Below, piece by piece: positions 35,113 through 48,440 of a DNA stretch of 64,000 nucleotides. Under the pieces are notes generated by a model, which was not told the origin of the DNA, did no database searches, and worked only from the letters and a program-made list of their open reading frames with translations. The translations under genes were made by a program, and so were the position numbers. Position 1 is the first letter of the stretch; every line of letters starts with the position of its first letter. Source of the DNA: Garcia nutans (lineage: Eukaryota > Streptophyta > Magnoliopsida > Malpighiales > Euphorbiaceae); NCBI GenBank assembly GCA_947685225.1, contig CANTUV010000077.1, positions 1,252,501 to 1,316,500 of the forward strand. The letters run 5' to 3'.

Positions 35113-38100
35113 TTATTGCACCCCACTCCATTTTGCCCAATCTACAAACTGCATACCACCATAAATATTGTTGGCAAATCGTACACCAACAGTGAAAGCC
35201 ATTGCAACAGGAGGGACCTGCTTTGCCAAAGGTGATGCTTCAACCAGGCGTTCCAGTCCATTAATGATTTGGTAGCGAGTGTTCGAAGATACGGCAAGAA
35301 AAACGCTTGATCAACAAGGCAAATAAGTAGAAAGAAGCATGAGATTGAATAAATACTTATCATATGAATAAGTGACACTATGATAATGGAAGGCAACATA
35401 AACCAAGTTGCACCAGACTAATCCTTGCAAGAAAGTTTTCTATGAATCTATTGTGATGCATATTATTTCAAATACAGAAGCTGCTGCAGTGAAAATGAAA
35501 CCTTAAAATTTGCAATATCAAATCAATTCATACCTGAACTAAATACAGATCATTCAGAATAACTGTAAAAAATAATATTGGGACGAGAATAAAAGCCAAA
35601 GGTTTGAAAGAATTTATACTGGATACAGGCATATCCCAAAGAACAGCACTTTGCACAAGAGGCGGAACAGGAATATCCTCTTCTGATTTCTTTATGTTCC
35701 TGAAGAGAGGGTGAAAAATAATAAGCAATTAGTTGCTTTCAACAAAAAATCAAATACCAAAAGCAGCCAACGCTAAAAGTATATCATTGCAGTAAACTCC
35801 TTTGTAGATAAGAAAAAGCAAAACATTATAAACTCGTAGTCAGATTTGGCAATTAGAAGGAAGATGAAAACTCAACTCAACTCAATTAAGCCTTAATCCC
35901 AAGTGCAATATGAAAAAAAAAAGGGGAAAACAACTAAAACTGAAGGTGAGAAGCTCTCTCTATATATATCAATTCCTCTCATGTCCAGGATGTTGCCAAA
36001 TGCTCAGCCTACTGGAGGGACAAAGGTTAATCAGCAAACATCCCTATGTTATGTTAAAAAGTGCATCATTCTTGTTGAAAAATTTTCCCTGGTACATTCA
36101 GTATTACAAACTTAAACATTACAAAATTTAAATTAACTGAATTTGAATATAATAGAGATTTTTGCTAATTAAATTGCCCCTATGCCAGAGAGAGGAAAAA
36201 CCAAATAATCACTCATTTTCAGCATAATTAAAAAATATATGAAGTTGGTACACTATAATGCATCTATCACATTTCATATCAATCATTAAGGTACGACCTT
36301 GAAAAAGAAAAACAAGAGCAATGATCTAGACAGAAGTATACCGCTTGGCAGTCATGATCAGATTAGCAATGCCTTGGCCAATGAGTCCACACCCAAATCC
36401 AACTGAACCATATAATACGCCCTGAATACAGGTTATCAGTTACATCAGAATCAGAAGTGAGCAAGGTACCACTATAACTCTGCAGGCCAAGACAGCCCAA
36501 AGATTACATATGAAACTTGTGTTCAAATCTAGTTTAGTAAAATGAAAAAAAAAATGTCTTGTCATTGAGGATTTCTAAGCAGAAGAGACAAGTGTATAAT
36601 TATCACTAAACAAGTAGGATAACATGCAGAAAGTACCTTATAAAAGTATGTGGCAATGCGCTGCTTCGTAGAATCTACATCCTGGCCTTTCAGCTTCATT
36701 GATGGCTCAATATGAGTGAAGCAAGAAATACATGATAAACTTCAAAGAGATTCCACAGGATATCCACATTGCATCCTTGGATCCCGCTGAACAATGAGGT
36801 GTTTCATGCATTTACAGTGTCATGATTCCTTTGGTGTCAATACTTAGTGTTCACATGTGACCATAAATCCCTAAATATAGCAAATTTTGACTCCAACATC
36901 AAGCGAATCATATGTGAGCATACAAGTGCTGAATAATGCCCCATATCTATGTATTTTACTAGCTAAGCGCATTACCATAACTAGTCACAAGCGGTGATGA
37001 GGAAAAGTATAACAGCTCAAAGATCATAGAACAATACCATCAGGGAAAGCCATGCCATTGCCCATAAGAGAGATTCTTGGCAAGACTGCTATGGACAAAT
37101 TTAAGTTAACTATGCACAGAACCAACTTTCCTGGTCATTATAGATAAGGATTAATGTTTTATGGAGCTTCATATCGAAATGGAAACTTTTAAAATCTTTC
37201 AGTTAACTATTAGACAAAGGTGACCAAGAGCATGCTAAGAGACAAACATGACATAAAAGTAATCAGGTTCCGACTAACAAATATGACATCATTGAATGTT
37301 GCTAATGTTAAGACAATGTGCTTCGAAGATTTAAAAAGAATTTCAAGATTAAGTTGCAACCATTAAGAGATGGACTAATACATTCTGGATCACTTTTGAA
37401 TGGACAAGGATCATTTTAGACCAAAATTTTGTTATACAAAGCCTAGAACCTGAACATAGTTGGCAGCAGAAAGCATAACATCTACGACTTTAGTATAAAG
37501 TAAAATTTCTAGAACAAGATAATAACCTGCCAGGAAGAGCTGCACAAGCCTGTTGTATGTTTCCAAAGAAACCTCTTGATACAGATGGCTTCCCAATACG
37601 AGCATAAGGTGCTAACATGCCAACCAAAGCAATGTCAACTACAATGCCAACCAAAAGATCAGCTGCATACAACTCAAACTCTGACCAGAAATCCTTCCCC
37701 CTTTTTTGAACTTCAGCAAAGGTTGCACAACAAGAATCTATAACTATCTGTATTAAACAATCATTCAATAGCAACAAATAAGAGTTTCAGAACACAAAAT
37801 GCAGCAATCTTGCGCCCATTTTTAACTAGCAATTCTTCAAAAACTTGTTATAAACCAACCAAATTTTAGTCTCCAGAAATTTACACAAACATTTGAAAAA
37901 AAAATTACCCTCAACAGACCTCTGTTCCAACTTTGAAAAGAAAAGAAGGATCAGCCAGCATTCGGTTGCGTAACATAGTACAATACTTCATCAAAAACCC
38001 AAGTCGCCAAGCTGATCCCTGCAAATCCAGGTATCGGAGGACAGACATTTCTCGTATCCCCGTACTTTTTCCAGCCTCTACCATATCCGCCGGAAGTTTC

Positions 38101-38523
38101 ACTCCACGTTTTTCCGCTACCTTCATTACTTCATCGAATCTCATTATCGGTCCAAATTCTTTCTCTTCTTCACTATCACCTTCACCATCACCACCTCCAG
38201 AATCTCCATTACCACCACCACCACCACCACCTCCATCAATTCTCATGTCTAAAACTTTTTCCTTACCATCATGTCCTGTTCCGAATGAAGAAGAATCCGT
38301 GCTCGCAGTGGACTCAGAGTTAAAACAATGGAGTTTGGAAACAGAGTGAGTATGGATACTAATTGGTAAGGAGGAAGATTGAAAGGACTAACTTTATTGA
38401 ATTGGGAGATTTAACGGCAACAATACATTGCTTGATCGGAGCTACTAAGGCGGCGGCGGCGGCTGTGGCTGCGGGTTCATTGAAATGAGGCGGGAAATTG
38501 AAGGTGGGTGAAAAAGCTGACAT
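35113..38523 (-). pseudogene. RER1: RETICULATA-RELATED 1-like chloroplast protein gene, apparently broken
   Basis: RER proteins are plastid-envelope membrane proteins needed for normal mesophyll and leaf development. Recognisable pieces: an ATG at 38523 with an Ala/Ser-rich transit-type start; then a Gly-rich acidic run, FGPIMRFDEVMKVAEKRGVK and RYLDLQGSAW to 37920; 37747-37527 (IDSCCATFAEVQKRGKDFWS, LVGIVVDIALVGMLAPYARI); about 36705-36637 (EAERPGCRF then KQRIATYFYK); 36421-36342 (GVLYGSVGFGCGLIGQGIAN); about 35700-35635 (KKSEEDIPVPPL); 35298-35113 (NTRYQIINGLERLVE to DWAKWSGVQ, natural stop). Defects: the 38523 frame stops at 38359 while the downstream frame is closed above 38388, a 1-nt shift; exon 3 fits no phase at its acceptor and changes frame within ttctacg; no GT donor fits after residues AVLW. 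Assembly indels are the alternative, but all neighbouring genes read cleanly. Confidence 0.72.
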
Positions 38524-38897
38524 TTTTTTCGATTATTAGGAAGAAAGATTCAAAAAGGTTGTTTTTTGCTTTTTATGGCTTTTTCTTTGTTTGGAATAAA
38601 GAGAGAACAAAAACAGAGAAATGGGTGTTGAGTACCGGCTGCCACTGCTTGGAGGATAATGGAGCCAGGAGGAGAGCGTTGAGCGGAATAAAACGACTTG
38701 TCGTTTTTTATGTAGTTTTTTTTAGGGAACTTTCACTCTTCATCTTCCATTCTTCCTCTCCTTCAATTGCAATCTAAAGATTCCTTCTTTTGGTGTTTAT
38801 GAGATGGTTTCAAAAGTGGGATACGGTTTACAGTTTTGTCAATTAATTAAATTTTTATGAGACCTCTCAGTTGGGTAAAGATTGAAATATCAAAATC

Positions 38898-39099
38898 AAA
38901 GTTTTTTACTTTTAAGTGTTGGATTTTTCTAACATGTGCCAATATACGTCAAGTGGCAATAAATATTTTAATTTTTATTGGATTGTATTTTGTTTCTATG
39001 GGATTGGATTGTGTTTTATTTTTTAAAATTAACACATTTATTGCCACTTAACATATATTCGCACGTTAGAAAAATCCCACACATAAAATAAAAAACTTT
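38898..39099. mobile_element. MITE-like 202-bp inverted repeat
   Basis: The left arm 38898-38963 and the right arm 39037-39099 are reverse complements over about 63-66 bp with roughly 85% match. They share aaagtttttta, ggatttttctaac and aagtggcaataaa, and enclose a loop of about 73 bp. RNA or single-stranded DNA from here would fold into one long hairpin. It sits upstream of the RER1-like gene. I do not see an unambiguous target duplication, so the family is unassigned. Confidence 0.75.
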
Positions 39100-40001
39100 A
39101 TTTTTTTTTTCCAAAATAGCTCTCATCGCACGTATTAGAAAACTTAAATATTTAGTCTTTTGTTTGCTATTAGTTATTGTACTTTTTTGTTTTTTTATCT
39201 AAATGGTAGCTTTAGCCTTTAGTTTGGTATTGGTTATGTATCTTCCCAAACAAAGTGTAAAATTCTAAATGGAAGTGGGCTGCTTTTGTTTAGGCCAATT
39301 ACAGAAGATAATTAGGAGGGCTTATGCTTTTAGCCTTATTAATAGTGTTTTCATTCTTTTGGTTGGGTAGTTCTGATTCTTTAAAATGATAGATGACTCT
39401 TTTGGACTTGAGATTCTGCTGTTGCATTCAATGCCACTGCAATTGAAAAATCCTGGTGCAAGCATTCCTCAAATAGTAAACTTGAAAGAAGACACAAAAG
39501 TCAGAGAAATTCAGTGTAGACAATTTTGCAATGCAACATGATTTTCTGATATATTTCCAATTACAATCTTACAAAACAATCCACAGAGTTGTGCTGGAAT
39601 ACATACACCTGTAAGAGGGTTGACAAAGAAGGAAAAAAATAAAGCTTAAGGTGATAAATACATTTGTTTTCTGTGATAAATACATGTATGGTAGCTCCAC
39701 TCAAAATCTGGGACAGCATGCCTGTAAGTCCAGATTTGGACTGGAGCATATTGCATTTTGAAGAACTTTCTGTTCAGAAACTCCCATAAATCTACCACAC
39801 CAGAACTTTGAGAAAAAGAAAATTTTCCCTTTCAGATGCTGAAATTAAACTTCAAAAGGAGTATGCTTCGCAAGGAACATTAGAAGCTTCAATCCTCCAT
39901 AACATCTTGAATCCAATGCTGGAAGACAATATTGTGACCCTTTCTGTACTACCTTTGAATTATACACACTTTTGCTTGATTACAATCTCTCTTGTTAGCT
40001 G

Positions 40002-43000
40002 TCAAAAAAAAGAGAAACTTTTCCTATGTCTAGAATGTCGGGAAGAACGTGGTTGCTCAACTGATGCTCTTGGAGTTGGCAAAGTGCTCTCAACTGTATC
40101 AGGTTGGGCATCTGAGGATCGTGGAAGAAGCTTGCACCCCATTTTCCAGGCAACCAAACGAGGGGAGCTAAGTGAACTGTGTGATTTGGTCACTCTCTTC
40201 ATCTCTTGTTTTATTTTAGTAAATTCTTCTTCAAGCTCCCCAACTCTAGACCTCATATTTTCCATATCTACCTTCAATACCTGGTTCTCACGCACAACTG
40301 TTACCCACCCATCTCTCTGTACAATCTGCCCTGCAGTGTCACCTGGGACAGACATGGGACCTGCAGGGGCACTTTCAGCGTCCAATACATGCAGACAGCC
40401 AGCAAGAGCAGTTCTCAGCTGCATCTGCTCAAAGAACAGGACTTGAAGAACAACTCTGAGCGGTAACCTCTCATTCTGGGAAGCATGGGCACAGGCATCA
40501 ATAGAGAGTTTCTGGTAGTCAATGATGTTGCAAAGCTCTTCCTTCTCTCTCTCAGAGAGCCAAGGATGTGCCTGCACAACCATTAATGATTATAAACATT
40601 TACTAACAAGAAACCTTCATTTAAGAAGCAGGTCCAGTAAATTCAAACCTTGAAATATATATCCAATGCTCTGTATAACCCATCATGCAATGGTCTTGCA
40701 GATTCTGGAAGCGCCTCAGCAAGAGCTCGTATATTCCTAGGTTTCAAATTTACATCAGAAGCAACCTCTGCAATATAGTTATCCACAATTTTTGCAACTT
40801 TCCTTAATGGTTCAGATGATGGTGATGTTTCCAAGTCCAATGATGGTGGAGAAAATGATGTTATACTGGATTCTGATGTCATAAAGTGATGGATGATCCG
40901 TTCCATGCAGTCAGTATCATATAAAGTATCAGAATCTGAGTAAGTAGGAATAAGAAGACCATCCAAGGTTGCCATTTCTAGTTGCATCCCTATTCTCCTC
41001 TCTAAAGAGTCCTTGCATGTTTGTTTGACACCCAAAATCAATGCGACACGAAGAAGTCCCAGCAAGAAACGGCAGAAGGATTTTCCCTTCTTTTCCGGGA
41101 GAAGCTTTTCAATGGCTTCCAATAAGACCTTTTGATCAACAGCAGCAGGTGTCAAGCTGAAACTAGCAACAGTTCTAGTTTTGCCACTTTGTCCACTCTG
41201 CCACCGGCTCAGGCCTGGTAGGTACTTCCTGGCATAATACATAATTGCGCCTACAAGATTTTCAGGTCTTATACCTCTTGTTTCCATTGTATGGATTAGT
41301 TTTTCAAATAAACCTACACTGAGGTAAGAGATGTCTTCAAACCACCAGTCAGATTCTGTGCTTCTAATTCTAGCTCCAGTGTTTATTCCATTCCACAAGA
41401 TGCTACCACCCGGGCTCTGTAAGCTGCCATACATCATCATAGGCCATCCAAACAAGCTAGGATCTGTGCAAACCATCATAGATAATGCATTCAAACATTT
41501 GCCAACTATCTGAAGTTTTTCAGCCCTTGGCATAACAGGATCAGTACTGTGGAGAGCCAATACACAGTCCTTCCAGTTTCGAAGTATATTCTTGTGGAAG
41601 AAACTGTCTGATTTTGAAAGCAAGTTACCTTCCCCATATTCGTCTGTCATTTCAAGATAATCTGCTGCACAAAACACATTTACTATGTTTCTTGGTGTCA
41701 ATTCGGCCCGCATACCATAGCAAAATTTCACTGCAATCAAGAAACTGTCAGGACCACCAGGGAATTCCTCAAGGGTCGTGATGAATGCTTTGTCAGGGGA
41801 TTCTTCGCATATTCGTGCTATCTTTCCACACTTTGATACTAGTGGAAACTGGATGGTCAAATGTTGTTACAAACAATTTCAAAATCTAATTTGACAATAA
41901 TATATCACTCCATTGTTAAGAAAATTTTTACACTAATAAATTATAGTGTGCAATAACAGAGAATAAAGCTAAAACCAGGTGCTGGAAGGTAACTGCAGGA
42001 TATATATACATAAGAAAATATACCATCGATGAAAAGTAAAAAAAGTTCTACTGATGAGGCCAAAATGCAAGGACACAATGTGCCACCCAACCATAAACTT
42101 CTGCCAGTTAATTCACTTCCTTTTCTTTTTGAATATTATGGTGATTGTAAATTTTCATGAGAAGTGACATCAAACTTGACAACAAAAAAGATTTGGAGGT
42201 CAGGCTGTTCCAACTGGTTGTTGCAATATATCTATTTTGACATCTGGTGCACGAGAGCCCTTAGAATTATACATTTCAAGTACTGACAAAAAAAAAGGAG
42301 ATAGGAAACTGGTAGTATAGAAAATATAAAAAAATAAAACAAGGCAAACTAGATGTATTTTAAACTTAAATAGTATGATCCCACCTAAATTTGGAAACAA
42401 ATGCTTCTTGAAAACTTTAGCATGTAGTGGTCCATGGATTGCCTAGCAACCTAAATAACAATCTATCATTTGCACAAAATTAGTAATGTGCATTTAGTAG
42501 TAACAAAAACATGCATTTGCTATGCCATAGAGGCTCTGGTTATAGCTTGTTTATTTTGAAAGCTATCAGAGAAGAGGCTAATGAAAATGGAGAGAGTTTA
42601 CTTCAATTCATTCCACAATTCATTTGCTATGCCCTATAGGCTCTGGTTCTCACTCAAAAGTTAACAACTCAGGTGCTTGCAACAAACCTCCATGTATATA
42701 GTAAACACCTATACAAATGGGACTTTGCCAAAGGATCTAATATGCACGTTCTACTCAACCCACAAAAAATAAAGGAGAAAAACTATTGATTCCCCTGATG
42801 TGCTACAACAAGATAGAATCTCTAAGGGAAAGAATAAGCCAAATTTGATATTTGAAATGGATTTCGACCAAGAAAGAATAACAAAAAATGAAGTGATCAT
42901 GGATAAGCATATCTATTTTTTTTTTTTCAAAAAAGGTAAACTCCAGATATAAATAAAGATTTAAATTTAGGTCAGAGACAATTACAGATGCAACAAAAAG

Positions 43001-43487
43001 AGGTATCAGCAAGTGTACTTAATTCCCCAAAGCCTACAAATGGTGAATATTGGCTCACCTTATGAAGGTGGAATTTTATCCCATCCACAACGACAGTTAT
43101 ATCACTTGGCAGCCCTGCACTGCAAAACCTGCCAGAGCACCAAAAATTACAAAATTGCACATACTCCTTCCTAATTATTATTCTATTAGGAATAAAGATT
43201 TTTCATAAAATGATCACCACAGCATCTAAAAATAATACTTTTTTCCTTCAAAGCCCTCATAATTACAAAAAACAGGCAACATTGCGCTAATACACAACTC
43301 ATATTCGTGTTAACAGTACAATTTTGCATTTTAATGAGAAAGCAAGGTTAAAAAAGGCTCGAATTAAGCAAAAATAAGCACATACCCAGGAAGAAACAAG
43401 CAGAAAAAGGGTTAGAGAGAGAAAAACAAGTTCATACCAGTCATTGCCCTCTTTATGAAACCCAGTAACTTTCCCAGCAGGGGCCAT
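40002..43487 (-). CDS. BTB/POZ and NPH3 domain protein (At3g44820-like)
   Basis: Four exons join in phase to 629 aa: 43487-43438, 43128-43059, 41848-40649, 40571-40002, all GT..AG. The start MAPAGKVTGFHKEGNDW is the conserved N-terminus of this subgroup. The BTB/POZ domain is at about 25-125 (SDITVVVDGIKFHLHKFPLV), expected to dimerise and bind CUL3. The NPH3 domain is at about 213-480 (DWWFEDISYLSVGLFEKLI, PENLVGAIMYYARKYLPGL, and the subgroup signature DGLYRALDIYFKAHPWLSE). A C-terminal coiled coil (ENQVLKVDMENMRSRVGELE) is followed by a basic serine-rich tail, RHSRHRKSFSFF. NRL/NPH3 proteins work at the plasma membrane with phototropins or in auxin-transporter placement, as CUL3 substrate adaptors. 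The At3g44820 member itself has no firmly known role, so function is inferred from the family. Confidence 0.95.
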
Positions 43488-46400
43488 GACAAAGCTAAGA
43501 AGAAACAAAGACCCCTTTTTTATCCTTAAACAAGGCAAAAACTTAAGTGGGCATGACAAGAAAAGCCTCCAAATTCTAAAACAAGAGGGAAATTAAATTA
43601 CCCACAGAGTTGTTAACTTTCACTTCTACATCACAACAGCGTTAAGAAGGAAAGGGGAAGAAAGAAGCAATGAGAAGTCCAGGCCAGCAAAAAGAATCAC
43701 AAAACATTTCAAAGGGTCCAAGCGAGTCAATTGTGGCCTGTGAGAACCTAAGTGGGCCTCTTTACAGCTAAGAAAAACACAACACATACACACGAGTGCT
43801 AATAGTGTGTGTTTATGTGTGCCCATCAGAAGCCGAATAGCATTGCCTAGTGAAACCTCCAACTAGAAAACCACCAACCGCAAGAAGCATTGACCATACA
43901 ATAAAAAATTGAAAACTCAAAAAAGAAAAACAGTTAAAACTTCAGAGAAAGAAAAAGAACGAGCAGAACACGACATATAGGCGGCAATGGCAAAAAGTGA
44001 AATTGAAAAGGCTGAAATGGGAAGTTTCAAATATTTTATCTTTAAGTTGAAAAAAAAAGGAAACAAAGCACAAGATTTTTGGAGTTTAATGCTAATTTGG
44101 CCGACTGAAGAAGAAATAGAAGTCAGGCTCAAAAAAAAAAAGAAGGAATAGAAGGAATCAGAAAGACAAAGGTAATGATAAGAGAGAGAGACTGGAACTG
44201 GTAAAAAAATGAAAATTATGTTTCTTTGGCGCTTTTTGTCGAACACTTTGCCTGCAATCATAATTCAAAACGCGTGCGTTTTGGAGGAGTGATTCTTCTT
44301 GGGCCATGTGTTGTAATTTTTTTTTGTAGAAATTATTATTAGTCCACATGGAGTAGCTTATTCACATCAACATGCCTTTTTTTAAGCATTTCAACTAGGG
44401 AGAGGGATCGAGTATGAATTGTCGAAAATGATATATTTATCGTTAGGTTAAATTTTAGTGTGTATCAATATGCTTCTTTATTACTTCTATTTAGGGTTTT
44501 TTTTAATATAACTTTAAAATCTTAAATTTCAATTTTTTAAAAAAATTATTAAATAATTTTGCAATTAAGCATAAATAAATATTGCTCAAAAATAAAACAA
44601 AAATATATGAATAATGTAAATAGGATTTGTTGGAATTCTTGAGCAAAATGACTATGCTAAGATTATATGTAGTGTCCCTCAGTAAGTTATTACATCTATA
44701 GTGATTAATTACTTAAAAATATTTTAATTATTAAGAGACCATTTACAAGTAGTTTTAATTAAAGAATTAAAAATTTTATTTATTATTATTAAGATTAGTG
44801 AAAAACTAAATTCTTGAAATAAATTTATTTTTAAAATAAGGAACATAGATTAATTCAACCAATCGTCAACCTAGCATCCCATTTCATGCTATGTTGGACT
44901 CAATTGTTTTGAATCGGTAATCATGATTTTTAGTAAGTAATATTATGAAACATAATCAAGTCATCTTTCTATGATTTTCATTTCGGCTTATCATAATTTC
45001 AATTTTAACTAATTCAATTTGAACCGAGACTAAATCTAGTAAGGGTGATCCTCCTCTTAATAGTCTTAATCAAATTAATGATAATTTCCATCAAAAATTG
45101 AATATGAAACCTCTTTAAAGGAGTGATAAAAATATCTTCTATTTATTTCACAATGTTTTGCATAAATAAATAAATCTTAGGATATAACTTCTCAAATTTA
45201 GACAGGACAATGTGATGGTCTAAAATGCAAATTTAGACATGTTAGAAATGGGGTTTTGTGAATCTATCACTATGAATTAGGGAAAAGACATGCTTTCCTA
45301 TTATAAGGTAGGTGAAGAGAATAATTGACATAATTGGTATGATTTATAATCAATATAGTGGGTTTTTTTTTATTAATTATATTTGGGGGAGGATGTACAC
45401 TTAAGAGACTCGAAACCAAAATCTAAATAAAAATAATACACACTCTTAGCCACCAAACTACAAATCGGTGGTTATCAATGTAGTGGTTGAGTTATAATTG
45501 ATAGCTATTTGTCTAAACTAACATGTAAAACTACTATATTTTGTTAAGAAGACAAATGCTTGTAAACATCATCATAATTTATAAATAACTTGTTTATTTA
45601 TTACACTAGCTATATTCACTTTAATAATACATTTTTACTATATGCCGAGACATAGCTTAATAGTAAATGCATATTTTTTACATAAATTTATATTATATTT
45701 TCTCCTCTCCCATATTGTAATGTTCAAAAAAAAAAAAACCTTCACTATTATATACTCAACATTCTCCTTTAAAAGAATAACCTTATAAAATTATGTCAAT
45801 CATATCATTTATTATATTATATATCTAAAAATAATAATAATAATAACTCTTCTAAAATAATCATTTTAGTTAAAAATATTATCGTTATTGAAATTAAAAG
45901 GGATGTAATGGATTATAATTTTAATAGATTTTAAAAGAATTTGTGATTTTAATGGAAGTATATAGATTCTTTTAGAATTATTTAAGAAATTTAATGAAAT
46001 TTATTATATTTTTATTATAGACTTTGATAGATTTTGATAAATTCTAATTTTTTATATATTTAATATTTTGATAAAAAAATATAATATATTTTATTAGAAC
46101 ACTTTACTATAAATATAACTTTTATGGTATTTGACAAATGAATAAATATTATAAAATATACAATAAATAAACTATATAGATGTCAATTTTTTTCAATATT
46201 ATCATCATAAAATACAAAAATTATAAAATGAAACATATAAAAAATGAATTGAAATAGAAAATAATAATTTAAGATAATGAAAAATATTTTCTATAATTGA
46301 AAATATTTCAAATATGTTTATTTTATATCATCTAAACGTCAATATACCATACATAATTATAAGTATTTAAAATAATAATTTTTTAACCATTGTTTTAACT

Positions 46401-46919
46401 AATACCATATATTAAATAATTCACTAAAAATATAATATACTAACATAATTATTTATTTATTAATAAATAAACATAAATTAATTTTATAAATTAATAACTA
46501 TTTTCACGTTTAATGAGTGACATCAATTAATAATTATTAATTAATTCATCAAATTATACCTATAAAACATAAACTAATTAGAAAAATAATTTCATCCTAA
46601 TAAAAAGTTTCATTATATTTATTTTTAATACATAGTAAAAAATAAATAAGTATTTTTTTAAATATAATAATAATTTTATATAATGTTATAATATTGTAAA
46701 TAATACTAATTTTTTTTATATCTATACATGTGGGTATTTGAGAATAAAAAATTCAGCTTATGTAAGATTATTTAAAAATATTTTTATAAACAAGGTCATA
46801 TTTTTTTTTTCTAAATATGTGTTTCATGAAATAAAATAAATATTTATTAAAAAAATTTAGTAGCATAAGAATATTGTTTTAGATGGTAAAATTTAGTTTA
46901 ACACTAGTATTGTGTGGTA
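43488..46919. other. NPH3-gene leader and AT-rich intergenic DNA
   Basis: 43488-44270 is less AT-rich and probably holds the promoter and 5' leader of the minus-strand NPH3 gene. From about 44400 onward the sequence is AT-dominated with small simple repeats. No coding region or element border is supportable; short frames on both strands lack domains. Confidence 0.6.
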
Positions 46920-48440
46920 TTTTTTTTTTTTTTGAAAGATAAAATCATCTTCTCATTGCCTTAAAGAAAAGAAATCCCTCAAACAAGGGGGAATACTGTA
47001 CCAAACTAAATGACGAGCATATCGATAGGAAGCCCTAGCCAGCGTATGGGCCCCTACATTAGCTTGTCGACGTAACCAACGAACTTCTAGATCAGGACGA
47101 AGTTCGAGCAAATAACGACAATCGGAAATTACAAGACCAAAAGACGAAAGATCTAAAACAGGAGAGTTCAAAGCAAAAATAACCAATTGTAAATCAACAT
47201 AAAAACAACCAGGGTTATGCCAATTATTAGTTGCATGGAAAAGTCCCGCTCGAATTGCAATCGCCTCCACTATTGCAGGCTCTGGAGTCCCTTCGTAGTA
47301 GCCTGAAATTGCAAATAAAAACATGCCTTCATCATCCTCAAATAAAACACCATAACCTGACATCTTTGAATCCTTGAAAATGGCCCCGTCTACATGCCCG
47401 TGCCAAAAGCCAGCTTGTTCTTGCGGACCTGTAAAGCCTCCAAATTGCGTGCCTCTTATGTCTCCAGCCTCTCCCAATGAGATTGATGTGTGTGGCCCAA
47501 CCGAACAAGAAGATGGTAGTGCTCTTCTGAAAGAAATCACTTGTTGAGGTGCCACCTGACGCATAACTTCTTCCATCTCCCTAGCTCTTTGAAAATCATG
47601 TACTCTCTGCATGGCCAACCTATAGCAGGTACAAGGATTCAAAATTTCATTCTCCCATACCATCTTGTTTCTTCTATGCCAAATGCACCATGCTAAAGTG
47701 GCAAATTTTGACTTCTTGCTTTGATCAAAACTTTGGCAAACCTGCTGGAAAAGATCTGTAAAAAGAATGTTAGGATTTGAAATTTCATACCCACCTAAGC
47801 TCCACACCTCTTTGACATGGACACAATTGATCAAGGCATGATCAATACTCTCAATAGCATTACAAAAAGGACACAACTCACTAATATTCACTCCCCTTCT
47901 TTTAATTCTCTCCTTAGTAGGTAAGACCCCCCTAAGGGCTCTCCACATGAAATCTTTAATTTTTGGCTGTACCCCAAGTTCCCACACACTCCTCCACCAC
48001 GGTTCGACATCCTCATACCCTCTACCTAACCTCTGACATATTACTTGGTAACCAGACCTGACATTGTAAGTCCCGCACTATTTCTCATACTTAAAGGAAT
48101 ATCTAGAATATTTTGACTCTCATGCACACTAAACAAAGACAAAACCTTTCCTACATCCCACCTTCTCTCACCGTCAACAAAAAGATCTTTTACCCTCAAT
48201 CTCTCATCAATAAAACCCTCCCACCCCTCTACCCTAAAAGGTGGTTGATTATGTAGCCAAGGATCCTTCACAACCAAAATATCCTCTCCATTACCCACAC
48301 GCCATCGAACTCCGTATCACAATACTTCACTAGCCGACCAAATACCTTTCCACACAAAACTAGGAGTTCGACCCAAAGATGCCTCAAGAAAGTCTTTATC
48401 CCGGAAATATTTAGCTTTGAGAGAAATTTTATATTAAAAA
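46920..48440 (-). mobile_element. 5'-truncated, decayed LINE (L1-type) remnant
   Basis: Oriented on the minus strand, with a 14-base poly(A) tail seen as a T-run at 46920-46933. Only the last third of ORF2 remains. 48440-48041 encodes SLKAKYFRDKDFLEASLG and then RWRVGNGEDILVVKDPWL, interrupted by a TGA in the segment between them. 48070-47880 shows a frame change before the zinc-binding segment (KIKDFMWRALRGVLPTKERI, then CPFC and HALINC). 47987-46953 carries an open RNase H-like domain (FWHGHVDGAIFKDSK) to the natural stop. The stop and frameshift make it inactive. No target duplication could be found. Confidence 0.9.

Noticed and set aside
35620..35640. U12-type intron (gtatcc donor) in the RER1-like gene
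   Set aside because: gtatccag near 35628 resembles a U12 donor, but the phase does not match the next exon and no ttccttaac-like branch site lies before the acceptor near 35299.
38359..38392. A 34-nt GT..AG intron that would restore the RER1-like reading frame
   Set aside because: The bases fit gttagt..attag and the length is right for the frame, but 34 nt is well below the shortest introns plants normally splice. It also would not explain the defects in exons 3 and 5.
40206..40466. Plus-strand open frames opposite the NPH3 gene (for example 39808-40446)
   Set aside because: These are antisense shadows of conserved NPH3 exons 3 and 4 with no domain of their own.
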